The notes under the pieces were generated by a model, which did not search any database, had not been told where the DNA came from, and worked only from the letters and a program-made list of their open reading frames with translations. Positions 7,836 through 16,478 of a stretch of 39,729 nucleotides of DNA are shown piece after piece. The translations under genes and the position numbers were made by a program. Every line of letters begins with the position of its first letter. Within the stretch, counting starts at the first letter, position 1. Source of the stretch: a virus; IMG/VR virus record IMGVR_UViG_3300020034_000448, positions 1 through 39,729 of that record; one strand, written 5' to 3'.

Positions 7836-8052
7836 TCAATAATAATTTTTCGTTCCACCGAATTTAATAATAATTCTTACATTGGTCACGCGAATCACTT
7901 TGATTACTTCTTTTGCGGGCAATCAGGACATAGAACGAACATCTGTGTCCCGTAAACCAAAGAACTGGATGGCATGGGGTTGTAAGTATCCCAATCTTTC
8001 ATTGCCCTGCAATGGAGTGGTTCGCAGTGACCATCCTTATGTTATTTGTTTT

Positions 8053-8424
8053 ATGCGAACCACAAACAAAAATCACAATCCGGAGAAGCACAGTACCCGG
8101 AAAGCGACGTCACAGGCGACGAAACAGCCTCTCCCACAAAGCGCCATCATGATACTGCGATGCGTGCGTATGTTTTTCACCCAGGGCAATCAGCTGGAGA
8201 AAGTCAGATCCATCATCGATGATCGTGATGAGTACCTGGAGCTATGGCAGCTCCTTGAGAAAGCTGACCAGACCGGTGATCACGATGTCAATTATCCCAG
8301 GGATATGATATCCACCCGCGTATTTGAGTCACATCAGCTCATCCTGTTCATCTTAGAGCTGCATGAGTATTACCGGAAGCTGGTGGAGGTGGATGATCAT
8401 CAGATATTCGAGTTCTACAGGTAG
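8053..8424 (+). CDS. plus-strand cargo protein, paralogue A
   Basis: A 123-aa protein starting at the ATG at 8053. An upstream TTG frame start at 7882 is less likely because the paralogue aligns only from here (NPEKHS with GPEKNS). It shares ATKQPLP, an acidic stretch and QLLEKAD-like and HELYRKL-like helical segments with the gene at 8616-8981. It is helical, soluble and not recognised. It is one of only two protein genes on the plus strand. Confidence 0.55.
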   Translation: MRTTNKNHNPEKHSTRKATSQATKQPLPQSAIMILRCVRMFFTQGNQLEKVRSIIDDRDEYLELWQLLEKADQTGDHDVNYPRDMISTRVFESHQLILFILELHEYYRKLVEVDDHQIFEFYR

Positions 8425-8432
8425 ACAGTAAC

Positions 8433-8448
8433 GGGCGTATGCATGCCC
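8433..8448. repeat. intercistronic hairpin repeat, short copy
   Basis: GGGCGTATGCATGCCC, a shortened copy of the GGGCGTATTGCATACGCCC-like hairpin found at 13843, 19468 and 25435. It lies between the two plus-strand paralogues. Confidence 0.5.
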
Positions 8449-8615
8449 ATGGTCATATGCATCTTGTGAAGGCCCTGAGTAGCGATATTCGGGGCTTTTG
8501 TTTTCTTAACGACAAAATATCAGGCATCCTTGCGCTGTTAAATATATCCTTCACTCCACACCAGTAGTGCCCCATCAAGTGAGGCGTGAATGCGAAAGCT
8601 ACCCTCAATATTGAA

Positions 8616-8981
8616 ATGAACCAACGCGGCAATACTCGCGGTCCTGAGAAGAATAGTATCGGGCCTGCAGCGTACAAGGCTACGAAACAGCCTTTACCCG
8701 ATGAGTTGATGGCCATGCTTCAGGAGACCGGCACTTTCTTCTCCGGGAGCACGGCACAGCAGAAGATCACCGACATGCATAGCCTGGTAGATGACTGGCT
8801 CACATTACACTTTTTACTCGAAAAGGCAGATCCGGGACCATATCCGGAATTCAATTTTGAACTGAACAGGCTACACCTGGCTAACATTATTCACACATCG
8901 CACAAGCTTACAGAATACATCACCCAGATGGAAGAACTCTACAGAAGATTATTGATCACCCATCCATTCCTATTCACCTGA
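8616..8981 (+). CDS. plus-strand cargo protein, paralogue B
   Basis: A 121-aa protein from the ATG at 8616 (a GTG at 8586 is also in frame). It aligns with paralogue A over most of its length: KATKQPLP, the Phe-Phe-x-Gly segment, LLEKAD and a C-terminal ELYRRL helix. It is probably all-helical and cytoplasmic. Its TGA is followed directly by the TCA (TGA on the other strand) that ends the tape measure gene, so the two converge with no spacer. The function is unknown; the pair is likely an accessory insertion. Confidence 0.6.
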   Translation: MNQRGNTRGPEKNSIGPAAYKATKQPLPDELMAMLQETGTFFSGSTAQQKITDMHSLVDDWLTLHFLLEKADPGPYPEFNFELNRLHLANIIHTSHKLTEYITQMEELYRRLLITHPFLFT

Positions 8982-11900
8982 TCAGCTTGCATGTGCCAGG
9001 CTGCGGATGTAGTCGATGTCTGATTTCTTAGATTCGATATCAGTGTAGGCTACATTCGCTTTTATTTCTTTGGGCCATGATCGCACAGCAGAAGATATTT
9101 CTCGAAGTAATTTCAACATCTCCGGATCAGATGATGCCGATGTGTTGTTAGTCACATACTGCACAGACTGCAATGGTCGTGTAGATACAGTAGTGTATCC
9201 ACCATCCGCAAATCCACGCTTCGCGACACGATATCGTTCGAGCTGATGTATGATAGGTCCTGACACAGGATCTGTCACCAGCTCCTCATTCGCTACCCAT
9301 TCATGCTCATGCACGATGCCTGCTACTTTCTTCCCTGTACTATCCCGATACTTTCCGGGACCTGTGTGACCACCATATCTGAATGACTGACTATCTATCA
9401 CTGATAGCTGTATGCCTGTAGCGATCACAGCTGCACCAGCTGCAAATAAATTAGGTAAGGCTTCAACTACTGCCAGTGCACCTTGTACAACAGCTTCTGA
9501 GCGTGCTACTTTCTTACGGTCGCGTGCAGCTTTCTTTTCTGCAGCTTCACGATCACGACGTGCTTCGGCCTGTATCTTTTTGGTGAGTACAGAATCACCT
9601 TCAGCAGCTTTCAACCTGGCATCTGCTACACGATCAATGGCGTCAAGTTCAAGCCTTAATGTATTTTCGATTCGATCACTGTCAACCTGAAATATGCTAT
9701 CCGCTACATTATGTGCAGTGGATAGTGCAGCATCTTTTGCCTGCTGCTCATGCAACTTTACCTTATCATCATGATCTTTTCCGGATGACGAAGGTCCCTC
9801 AGCACCTGTAAACTTGAATGAAATATCTGATTGCTGGCGGTCATTTTCATCAATTTCCGTCTGTATTGCGGCAGCTTCAGGACTATTTGCCGCAAAAAGT
9901 TTTTTGCGTTGCTCCAGTATCTTGCGATCATAAATGAGATTGATGTGCAACCTTTCCTTTTGCAGCTCTTCCTCATCAATAGCCAGTTGCTCACCAACTA
10001 CTCTACTTGCATGAAGTGCTGCTGATTTTTGTATCTCAAGATTTTCAATGGTAGATTGAAAATCATCATCTTCTATCAGTTTCGCTATTTCTGCCTGGTG
10101 CTCACCTATCTCACGCGCTGCTTTGAAATACGCATCAGTAGTGATATCGATTGATTGCAATTGAGCTTTCTCAATGTCAAGGTTCGATTGCTTGTTGATA
10201 ATCTCCGCCTTACGGGCTTTCTCCTGGGCGAGCAGTCCGAGGTCATTCAATTCATCAAGACGTAGCTCACGCTCTTTATTGATGAGGTTGATGGTGTTGT
10301 CCAGCTCGATTTTATTTTGCTTCTCTAGGATCTTCAGTTCAGAGTCTGTAATTTCCTGTTCCAGTTTGACCACTTGAGCCACAGTCAATCGCTCTTTTTC
10401 TTCTGATGCTTTGGAGAATATATCTATCTGGAGCTGTGCTATTTTATTGCTGGATTCGAGTTCGATTACCTCACGTTGTAATGCCGCCTGCTCATCTGAC
10501 TGTACAATTGCTTCATTCGCACGTATACGGGTCTGCTTATCCTCTTCAATTAATCCTGCGAGTTCATTAAACCTTTTTTTCTCCTTTGATAATTTTGAAT
10601 TGGATGGATCTCCGTCAGTACCTCCATCCGGTGTTTTAGGGTTGAGTATAGCGTCAAGATTGACTCCCAATTTTGTAGCCACTTCAGATACAAGTTTAAG
10701 ATCATCGGCCAATTGATCACGCTCCTTTGCATTTTCTTTTATGGCATCGGTAAATTTGTCTACACCAGCCTGAGCGTCTCCAAGAAACTTTCGATCTTTT
10801 CCTGAGGAATTGGCACCTGGTAAAACATCAGCAGCTGTCACTAAATGATCAGGCTTGGCAGCTTCTTCTGCAAGTCTATTTTTTGCTTTTTCTAACTCAT
10901 GGGCCAGCTTTGCATTTTCTATTTGGTTTTTAACCTGCTTATTGATCACATCCTGGACGGCCTCTTCCGCTGCAAGAATTGTAATTTTTTGAAGTAATGA
11001 TTTATTTACTGCTGTCTGAGCAGCTTCAATTTCAATCAGAGATGATTTCTCTGTCAAAAGATTTGGTAGATACTCGCCATACTTCGTGTTGATCTCTTTG
11101 ATTAGTTGAATCCTATTTTGTTCAGTAAGATTGCCGGCTTTGAGAGTATTGATCTGTAGATTAAATTGGGCCTGCAGCTCCCTGGTGATATCACTATGAC
11201 GTTTAAGTGGGGATAAAACATTGGCGACTGCATTAGTTAATTTTGTATAGCCAGTCAATAAACTTGAAAGCGTTGATTCTTTTAGTTGAGCAAAAAATTG
11301 AGAGATTCTGCCTGTTGCCCGGCCAGCATCTTCTGCACTTGCTGCAAACTCTGCTTGGGCATCACGACTTTTCTCCGTGATTAATTTCAGGATGGCTTGT
11401 GCCTTAGCCTGGGCGAGTGCTTTACCTGTGAGCTTGTCAAGGCCTTCTGCAGCTAGTTTGTTTTTAATATCGCTTTCAGATATTGCAATACCATATTCTT
11501 TGAGGCCATTGGTTTGTCCCAGTAGTGCTTTTTGTACAGTTGTAGTAGTTTCTTCAATAGTTTTATTCCCTTCAGCCCATTCATTCAGTGGACCTACTAT
11601 TCCTAATGCTTCAGTTGACATCTTCGCAGTCTCTTCCCGCATGAATCCTAATGGCACAAGCGATGCACCGATCGTTGACGCAAGTGATGCATACTTTTCT
11701 TCTGTGACACCGAGTGACTGTGCATTAACCTTGGCGAAGTCTTCAACAATGCTGATGGCATCACCGAATGTCCTATTAGTTTTATCGCGCATGTCTTCCA
11801 GTGCCACTGTGCCACCCGTGACAAAGTTTTTAAGCTGTACGCCCCATCTGATCACACGATCAACAGCAAAAAATGCAACCGAAGCAGCGACTCCTTTATT

Positions 11901-12326
11901 AAAAATATCAACCAGTGGGTTTACTTTTTTTGGCAATCCATTCAGCTCAGTATCTATCCTGTGAAGACTTGCTTCATGAGCCTTCAACTTAGCATCAACA
12001 CCAGAGAGTTGTTTGAATTTGTCAATGTACGCCTGAGTACCCGGAGTGAGCTTTGTGAGTTCCAGCTTGATATCCTTAAACTCAGCCTCAAGACTTTTGG
12101 CCTGCTGCACTGCACCGCGTGTGAGTGCATTGTGCTCAGCAAGTTTATCATTGACTCCCTTCAATTTTGAGGCCACTTCAATGTATTCCTCAGTTCCTGG
12201 TGTGAGTGAATCAATCGCTATTTTAAGATTGCGAGCTTCATTCTTTAAGTCCCTTAGTTGACCGCCTGCTTCTGCGCCGTCTATAGATACTTTGAGGTTT
12301 ACGGTATCTGTACGAATATTACCCAT
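8982..12326 (-). CDS. tail tape measure protein
   Basis: A 1114-aa protein, by far the longest of the tail genes. The N-terminus (about residues 1-130) has repeated helical units with LTPGTEEYIE and LTPGTQAYID, followed by a hydrophobic stretch near 145-165. Long coiled coils rich in Glu, Lys and Gln follow (about residues 400-900), then an Ala-rich hydrophobic region (ALAVVEALPNLFAAGAAVIA) near 965-985 and a Gly-rich tail. This is the standard layout of a tape measure protein that sets tail length and is ejected with DNA. It fits a long flexible tail. Confidence 0.9.
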   Translation of the reverse strand: MGNIRTDTVNLKVSIDGAEAGGQLRDLKNEARNLKIAIDSLTPGTEEYIEVASKLKGVNDKLAEHNALTRGAVQQAKSLEAEFKDIKLELTKLTPGTQAYIDKFKQLSGVDAKLKAHEASLHRIDTELNGLPKKVNPLVDIFNKGVAASVAFFAVDRVIRWGVQLKNFVTGGTVALEDMRDKTNRTFGDAISIVEDFAKVNAQSLGVTEEKYASLASTIGASLVPLGFMREETAKMSTEALGIVGPLNEWAEGNKTIEETTTTVQKALLGQTNGLKEYGIAISESDIKNKLAAEGLDKLTGKALAQAKAQAILKLITEKSRDAQAEFAASAEDAGRATGRISQFFAQLKESTLSSLLTGYTKLTNAVANVLSPLKRHSDITRELQAQFNLQINTLKAGNLTEQNRIQLIKEINTKYGEYLPNLLTEKSSLIEIEAAQTAVNKSLLQKITILAAEEAVQDVINKQVKNQIENAKLAHELEKAKNRLAEEAAKPDHLVTAADVLPGANSSGKDRKFLGDAQAGVDKFTDAIKENAKERDQLADDLKLVSEVATKLGVNLDAILNPKTPDGGTDGDPSNSKLSKEKKRFNELAGLIEEDKQTRIRANEAIVQSDEQAALQREVIELESSNKIAQLQIDIFSKASEEKERLTVAQVVKLEQEITDSELKILEKQNKIELDNTINLINKERELRLDELNDLGLLAQEKARKAEIINKQSNLDIEKAQLQSIDITTDAYFKAAREIGEHQAEIAKLIEDDDFQSTIENLEIQKSAALHASRVVGEQLAIDEEELQKERLHINLIYDRKILEQRKKLFAANSPEAAAIQTEIDENDRQQSDISFKFTGAEGPSSSGKDHDDKVKLHEQQAKDAALSTAHNVADSIFQVDSDRIENTLRLELDAIDRVADARLKAAEGDSVLTKKIQAEARRDREAAEKKAARDRKKVARSEAVVQGALAVVEALPNLFAAGAAVIATGIQLSVIDSQSFRYGGHTGPGKYRDSTGKKVAGIVHEHEWVANEELVTDPVSGPIIHQLERYRVAKRGFADGGYTTVSTRPLQSVQYVTNNTSASSDPEMLKLLREISSAVRSWPKEIKANVAYTDIESKKSDIDYIRSLAHAS

Positions 12327-12364
12327 GTGAAGAATTTATAATGAATGGCTTGATTTTATAACTT

Positions 12365-12925
12365 TTATAATTTCAATGCAGTACCTATGCTTTTATTTGT
12401 TGCTTCCGCCATCGCAGCCTGGAGGAGTGGATACAAATCATAAAGTGATGCTGATTTAGTCTTATTATACCACCTGCGTTTCGGTAGTTTTGTCTTTGTT
12501 TTTGCTACACGCCATGCGAGATCACGTATCACTCTTGGATCGGTCAGCGATAGATTCATTTGTTCAGCCCGTTCACTGTAGAAGGCATTTGGATCCTGTG
12601 TCAATTTTGATTTTATCCACTCTTCCATTGCATCAATGTTTACTCTCTTAGAGTATACTACTCGCCGCATGTCAAATAATCGACCATACGAATTGAATAT
12701 AAACTCTGCTACTACCTGGTGACGTTCAGAATCCGCCAGCACCTTTATCCTCCACTCGTTTTGAAGGTCACCTGATGCTAATAGTTTAAACCCAACTATA
12801 TTCTTCTGGAGCTTTCCCTTCAATTCAACACTCCATCCTTCTAGAATGCGTTGAAATGGTGCCAACAATGCAGCCCTCGCATCACCTTCTGCTATTAGTC
12901 TTAATTCATTTTCTGTTAGAGCCAT
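12365..12925 (-). CDS. putative tail completion or neck protein
   Basis: A 186-aa protein between the tail-tube candidate and the tape measure. It has a helical N-terminus (ALLAPFQRILEGW), a segment SGDLQNEWRIKV followed by beta strands that faintly recalls HK97 gp10-like proteins, and a basic C-terminus. The family assignment is tentative. It is the first gene after the terminator at 12941-12971, so it and the tape measure may have their own promoter. Confidence 0.5.
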   Translation of the reverse strand: MALTENELRLIAEGDARAALLAPFQRILEGWSVELKGKLQKNIVGFKLLASGDLQNEWRIKVLADSERHQVVAEFIFNSYGRLFDMRRVVYSKRVNIDAMEEWIKSKLTQDPNAFYSERAEQMNLSLTDPRVIRDLAWRVAKTKTKLPKRRWYNKTKSASLYDLYPLLQAAMAEATNKSIGTALKL

Positions 12926-12940
12926 GGACCTGTATCAATG

Positions 12941-12971
12941 AAAAAAGTCCACCCGGTGTGCAGGTGGACTT
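12941..12971 (-). terminator. factor-independent terminator after the head and tail-tube genes
   Basis: AAGTCCACC (12945-12953) pairs with GGTGGACTT (12963-12971) around a 9-nt loop. On the minus strand the stem is followed by a run of T. A second T-rich stretch follows on the plus side, so it may work in both directions. It closes the protease-capsid-tail tube operon. Confidence 0.8.
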
Positions 12972-13031
12972 CCTCTCTTTTTTTTAACTAAATCAAAAAC
13001 ATAAATCAATTATGAAAAAATACTTATACCC

Positions 13032-13286
13032 TCATTCTGTATAGTCCACGAGCCACCATCTGGCGAGCTCCGGATATCTGGCGATGCATGCTGCTACTTC
13101 TGCATCATTCATCTCTGCAGGCCGGAGTTCTTTGCGTCCGTGGAGGAGATGACCTTCTCCATACTGTGGACCTTTGTAGGTGTACTTCCGATCAGCAGTG
13201 ACGGTGGTATTCGCACCATTGTTTTCGCCGCTTTTGTTTTCGCCTTCTTCATCGCCTTCCATTTTATTACGAGGTTTTTTACGCAT
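13032..13286 (-). CDS. uncharacterised protein between tail tube and tape measure
   Basis: An 84-aa protein from the ATG at 13286, 11 bp after the upstream stop. An earlier ATG at 13352 would overlap the upstream gene by 55 bp. The N-terminus is basic then Glu/Asn-rich and disordered; the C-terminal 40 residues (DAEVAACIARYPELARWW) look like a small helical domain. Its position matches that of tail assembly chaperones in other phages, but nothing in the sequence proves that. Confidence 0.55.
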   Translation of the reverse strand: MRKKPRNKMEGDEEGENKSGENNGANTTVTADRKYTYKGPQYGEGHLLHGRKELRPAEMNDAEVAACIARYPELARWWLVDYTE

Positions 13287-13297
13287 TGATTGATTGA

Positions 13298-13810
13298 CTA
13301 CAGTGTGATGACTCCGTTGTAGTACAGGCACAGATCCGGATGATCTGTCCATGATATCGTTATAGCCATACCTGGCTTGTCATCAGTCTGCTCGATGATG
13401 GATATTTCACATCCGTAGTCAATATCACCGACCAGACGTTTGTTACCCATCTTATCCGGTACGATCGCCATGAACTCACCACGGACAGTGGAGTTGTAAA
13501 CATTGGAGACTTCTGGAGCGATACCGGCGATGAAGTAAGTGACAGTGGTCTTGTACGACTTAGTCTCCCCTTCCCCTTGTGTCTCGGTCTTGAATGAGGA
13601 TCCGACCTTATCGAAATGCTGCGCATAGAATTTCTTCGTGGCTACCATCTCGATGTCATCAGCGATGACCATGGCTGTGGCAGCAGGAATAGTATCTACA
13701 TCATCTTTGCATGCGATGTAGAGTGTACCTGTCAGACCCTTGGCTACTTTACGACCGGCTTTACATGCCGCAAGGACTGTTTCTAGATTTTCACAACAAT
13801 TTTCTGGCAT
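13298..13810 (-). CDS. putative major tail tube protein
   Basis: A 170-aa beta-rich protein. The order capsid, small gene, this gene, small gene, tape measure is typical for a major tail protein. It has the alternating strand pattern of tube proteins (YKTTVTYFIAGIAPEVSNVY, then GEFMAIVPDKMGNKRLVGDI). Two adjacent Cys near the N-terminus (PENCCENLE) are unusual. The call rests on context and length. Confidence 0.55.
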   Translation of the reverse strand: MPENCCENLETVLAACKAGRKVAKGLTGTLYIACKDDVDTIPAATAMVIADDIEMVATKKFYAQHFDKVGSSFKTETQGEGETKSYKTTVTYFIAGIAPEVSNVYNSTVRGEFMAIVPDKMGNKRLVGDIDYGCEISIIEQTDDKPGMAITISWTDHPDLCLYYNGVITL

Positions 13811-13842
13811 TTCAATTAGGATTTATGTGGGGATTATTGAAT

Positions 13843-13860
13843 GGGCGTATGCGATACGCC
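13843..13860. repeat. intercistronic hairpin repeat
   Basis: GGGCGTATGCGATACGCC: a 7-bp stem GGCGTAT/ATACGCC with loop GCG. It lies 18 nt after the stop of the 97-aa gene on the minus strand. It belongs to a family with copies at 8433, 19468 and 25435. Confidence 0.65.
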
Positions 13861-13878
13861 ATTACTTCTGTCTTTTGG

Positions 13879-14172
13879 TTACGAGAATAAGTTAGGCCGG
13901 GCTTCTTTAAGCCAGGCGAGTAGTGCAGGATCATTCGCCAGATCTTCTCGTGTGATAGTGATCATCTTTCCGGATTTACGGATGTCGATCGCGGTACGGT
14001 TGAATCCGGTGGGTGGTGTATTACCTGCATCACCTTCCTTTTTTTTGCCACCATTTTTTGAGGCGGTGGTTTTGTCTGTTTCGTCTGCCATTTCGATTTT
14101 ATTGAGGCGTTTTAAAATATTATTTGTGACATGTTCCAGCGCTTCAAATCGCACCGGATCTACAGTAGCCAT
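13879..14172 (-). CDS. small protein after the major capsid gene
   Basis: A 97-aa protein starting 2 bp after the capsid stop. It has an N-terminal helix (RFEALEHVTNNILKRLNKIE), a Lys/Gly-rich disordered middle, and a C-terminal globular piece ending in a WLKEARPNLF motif. No known domain is recognised. A head or head-tail accessory role is inferred only from position. Confidence 0.6.
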   Translation of the reverse strand: MATVDPVRFEALEHVTNNILKRLNKIEMADETDKTTASKNGGKKKEGDAGNTPPTGFNRTAIDIRKSGKMITITREDLANDPALLAWLKEARPNLFS

Positions 14173-14174
14173 GA

Positions 14175-15149
14175 CTATGCACCATCGTTGATACGAAGCA
14201 CTTTATTGGACATGATACCGATACCTGCACCGAACTTGAAGTCGATCATAAGGTCGAGTGCCCTGTGATTCTTCTCGATCATGATAGTGTCTCCATCATT
14301 AGCACCATCATATGCATGGTATAAGTTGGCTGGATCTGTGAATATGATCTTGTCAGTCACATCCATACCTACAGTAGGTACAAGCCATGCTGGTGCAAAA
14401 TCAAGACGTACCATTTCAGTACCATTCATCTGCTCAACCTTGGTATACTTGCTGATCTGATCGCGATATGCGCGCAGATACAATGAATAAGTGTCAAGTG
14501 ATACGAATCCAAAAGTCTTAGCCCTCCGCTGTGCTGGTGATAATCCTGCGTGCACAGCTTCACACTGGTCGATGATATCCGCTTCAGTTAATGCACCAGT
14601 GGACACCTCTGTTATTTCGGATGCAGTGACAGCATCTGCGATTTGCTTGAGGAATCCATTGACCAGGTTGGTCAGAGGATCTGTGACTGCTGATCCAGTC
14701 TTGACGCCAGTCCATATAGCAGTTTCTTTTTCCTCCGCCATTTTTTCAAAAACCTTACCCAGCACGAATGCCTGAAATGGAAAATCATCCACCTTGAATC
14801 CTGGCTTGCGTGACATACCCAGGTATTGCTCTTCATACTCCTGAGGATAAACCTGAAGATCCACTTTCGCAGGACTCACGGTGATGGTACGTGGCTTATA
14901 GTCAATCGCTCCGACAGTAGGATCGAAAGTTTTCTTCCACCTGTGCACGAGTGTGCCCAGCAACATTTCTGTCAGGATCTTCTCACCTTTCACTCCTTCG
15001 AGTGGTGTGATCAGATCACCTGTGGAGAACCCGGAGAATAGCTTCGAAAGCAATTGCTCCTGGTAGGTCCGGATATAATTCTGAAATGATGCTGCCTCTG
15101 TGAAATCAACAGAGGCGGACATCATCGCTAGCAGATTAGGAAATTTCAT
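14175..15149 (-). CDS. major capsid protein, HK97-fold type
   Basis: A 324-aa protein following the protease/scaffold gene. It shows an N-terminal helical segment (YIRTYQEQLLSKLFSGFSTG), a central helical region (EKMAEEKETAIWTGVKTG), a segment resembling the A-domain (DTYSLYLRAYRDQISKY) and late beta strands (DLMIDFKFGAGIGIM). Length, order and secondary-structure pattern fit an HK97-fold capsid protein of the Bacteroidetes phage type. It has no obvious N-terminal delta domain because scaffolding appears to be part of the upstream protease gene. Confidence 0.8.
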   Translation of the reverse strand: MKFPNLLAMMSASVDFTEAASFQNYIRTYQEQLLSKLFSGFSTGDLITPLEGVKGEKILTEMLLGTLVHRWKKTFDPTVGAIDYKPRTITVSPAKVDLQVYPQEYEEQYLGMSRKPGFKVDDFPFQAFVLGKVFEKMAEEKETAIWTGVKTGSAVTDPLTNLVNGFLKQIADAVTASEITEVSTGALTEADIIDQCEAVHAGLSPAQRRAKTFGFVSLDTYSLYLRAYRDQISKYTKVEQMNGTEMVRLDFAPAWLVPTVGMDVTDKIIFTDPANLYHAYDGANDGDTIMIEKNHRALDLMIDFKFGAGIGIMSNKVLRINDGA

Positions 15150-15209
15150 GGGGTTGTGGTTTGTAGTTTATTTATTTGAGACCTTAATCGTTGATATGCT
15201 GGTGATTGG

Positions 15210-16304
15210 TTACTTGACAGTTTGAGCGGCGGCCATCTTCCGGGCCTTGACATTCATCGGATGATTTTCGAACTCACGACCATTAGCTCCACCTGTAGAT
15301 GGTGCTTCATCTTCTGATGCGAATTCGGTCACTGTACCGACAGGTTTCTTTTCAAGCTCTGCGATGCGGTCATCCTTTGTCTTGATCTGAGATTTGAGAC
15401 CGGTGATCTCCTCAGTCATCGTCTTCTTGAATTCAGTGAACTGATCACTGAGTGATTTCAACTCCGGTGATGTTGTCACATCTTCCTTCTGAGTTGTGGC
15501 TGCTGGCGCAGGTGTTTCTTTTGGATCCATTGATTTAGATTTGAATATGCTTGGGAATAATTTGGCTAGTGAGAATTGATATTTGTCTCCGAAGAATGCC
15601 TGCAGCTTTGGGAAGTGATCTTCATTTTCCCGCATGAACTCCAAAAAATTAGGAGCATCATGTATCTCTGCGAGTGCACGTGCTACATTGTTCTGGCCAT
15701 CATTTGACATGAGGCTGTCAGTGAGTGCACCCTGGTCTACAATGTCACAAGAGAATAGTCGCGCGAACTCTACGAATACAGGTTTGTTTTTGAATTGCTT
15801 CTCCGGACCTGACCACCAGTTGGACTGGACATAGACCTTCACGCCTTTGTCATCGTACTGGTAGAATCCTGCAGATTCAAATTTGATGGAGCACATCACA
15901 GCTTGTGGATCCTCTTCTGCGAGATCCATAAACCACTCTGCCATATCCTTCATCGCAGGAGACTTGTCAGCTGCTTTGTAGACGGAGAGCTGTGCACGGA
16001 ATTCTGTACCATCAGCAGATACTTTCCCTCCATCGAATCTTCCGAGTTGGAAGTAAAGAGCATCCCACCGGTGACCCATGTTGCACTGAACACGTCCGCC
16101 CATTTCCTTGCGGATGTATTTGCTCATGTCAGAGAGGAATGATGCCTCTACACTGAATCCATGACCGTCAGCTTCACCTGTGCGGATGAGCAGGACATCA
16201 TCTATAGTGCGGCCTTCGCGATCGATGCTCAGTTTAGTCTCAGCATTGGACTTAGTTCTGAACTCGATAGTTAATGGCTTTGCTTTAGGGATGTCGATCT
16301 CCAT
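15210..16304 (-). CDS. prohead protease fused to scaffold
   Basis: A 364-aa protein from the ATG at 16304. An upstream TTG at 16346 is in frame but lies inside the TGTCCTATA element; the 16304 start sits 33 nt from the element, the same as at other copies. Residues about 1-215 look like a phage prohead protease (candidate catalytic His in CNMGHRW, Ser in MCSIKFE; the SCDIVDQGALTDSLM segment is typical). Residues about 255-345 are a disordered Pro/Ala/Thr linker and a coiled coil with repeated Glu/Lys, as in scaffolds. The Met in SKSMDPKETPAP could be an internal start for free scaffold. Its partner is the capsid gene 60 bp downstream. Confidence 0.75.
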   Translation of the reverse strand: MEIDIPKAKPLTIEFRTKSNAETKLSIDREGRTIDDVLLIRTGEADGHGFSVEASFLSDMSKYIRKEMGGRVQCNMGHRWDALYFQLGRFDGGKVSADGTEFRAQLSVYKAADKSPAMKDMAEWFMDLAEEDPQAVMCSIKFESAGFYQYDDKGVKVYVQSNWWSGPEKQFKNKPVFVEFARLFSCDIVDQGALTDSLMSNDGQNNVARALAEIHDAPNFLEFMRENEDHFPKLQAFFGDKYQFSLAKLFPSIFKSKSMDPKETPAPAATTQKEDVTTSPELKSLSDQFTEFKKTMTEEITGLKSQIKTKDDRIAELEKKPVGTVTEFASEDEAPSTGGANGREFENHPMNVKARKMAAAQTVK

Positions 16305-16336
16305 GCGGTGAAGATGCATGTGAGGCATGTTTCGGC

Positions 16337-16401
16337 TATAGGACAAGGCTCACTACACTTGGTGACCGCTGATGTGCGCTGATATAAATGATGGCGCTGA
16401 T
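16337..16401 (-). promoter_or_regulatory. TGTCCTATA element, copy 3, with phased GCTGAT repeats
   Basis: TTGTCCTATA (16337-16346) is followed on the upstream side by TGAT words starting at plus-strand positions 16370, 16380, 16389 and 16398, spaced 10, 9 and 9. Three are in the form CGCTGAT. A GGTGACCGCTGATG block is shared with copy 7. The arrangement looks like an activator-dependent late promoter for the protease-capsid operon; the activator is unknown. Confidence 0.6.
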
Positions 16402-16405
16402 AAAT

Positions 16406-16436
16406 AAAAAAAGCACGACACTGCTGTCAGGCTTTT
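16406..16436 (-). terminator. factor-independent terminator between fibre and head operons
   Basis: On the minus strand AAGCCTGACA pairs with TGTCGTGCTT around GCAG, with a two-base internal mismatch, and is followed by seven T. It would end the exported-protein operon just before the protease-capsid promoter. Confidence 0.8.
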
Positions 16437-16478
16437 CGTATGACACACTCTACCCAGTGTATTTTTTATTTCTTATGG

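Noticed and set aside
7882-8052. N-terminal extension of plus-strand paralogue A
   Set aside because: Starts at a TTG and the extension has no counterpart in paralogue B.
11377-11964. Long plus-strand open frame (195 aa) inside the tape measure gene
   Set aside because: Ser/Ala/Pro-rich product typical of the antisense of a coiled-coil gene; the opposite frame is a clear tape measure protein.
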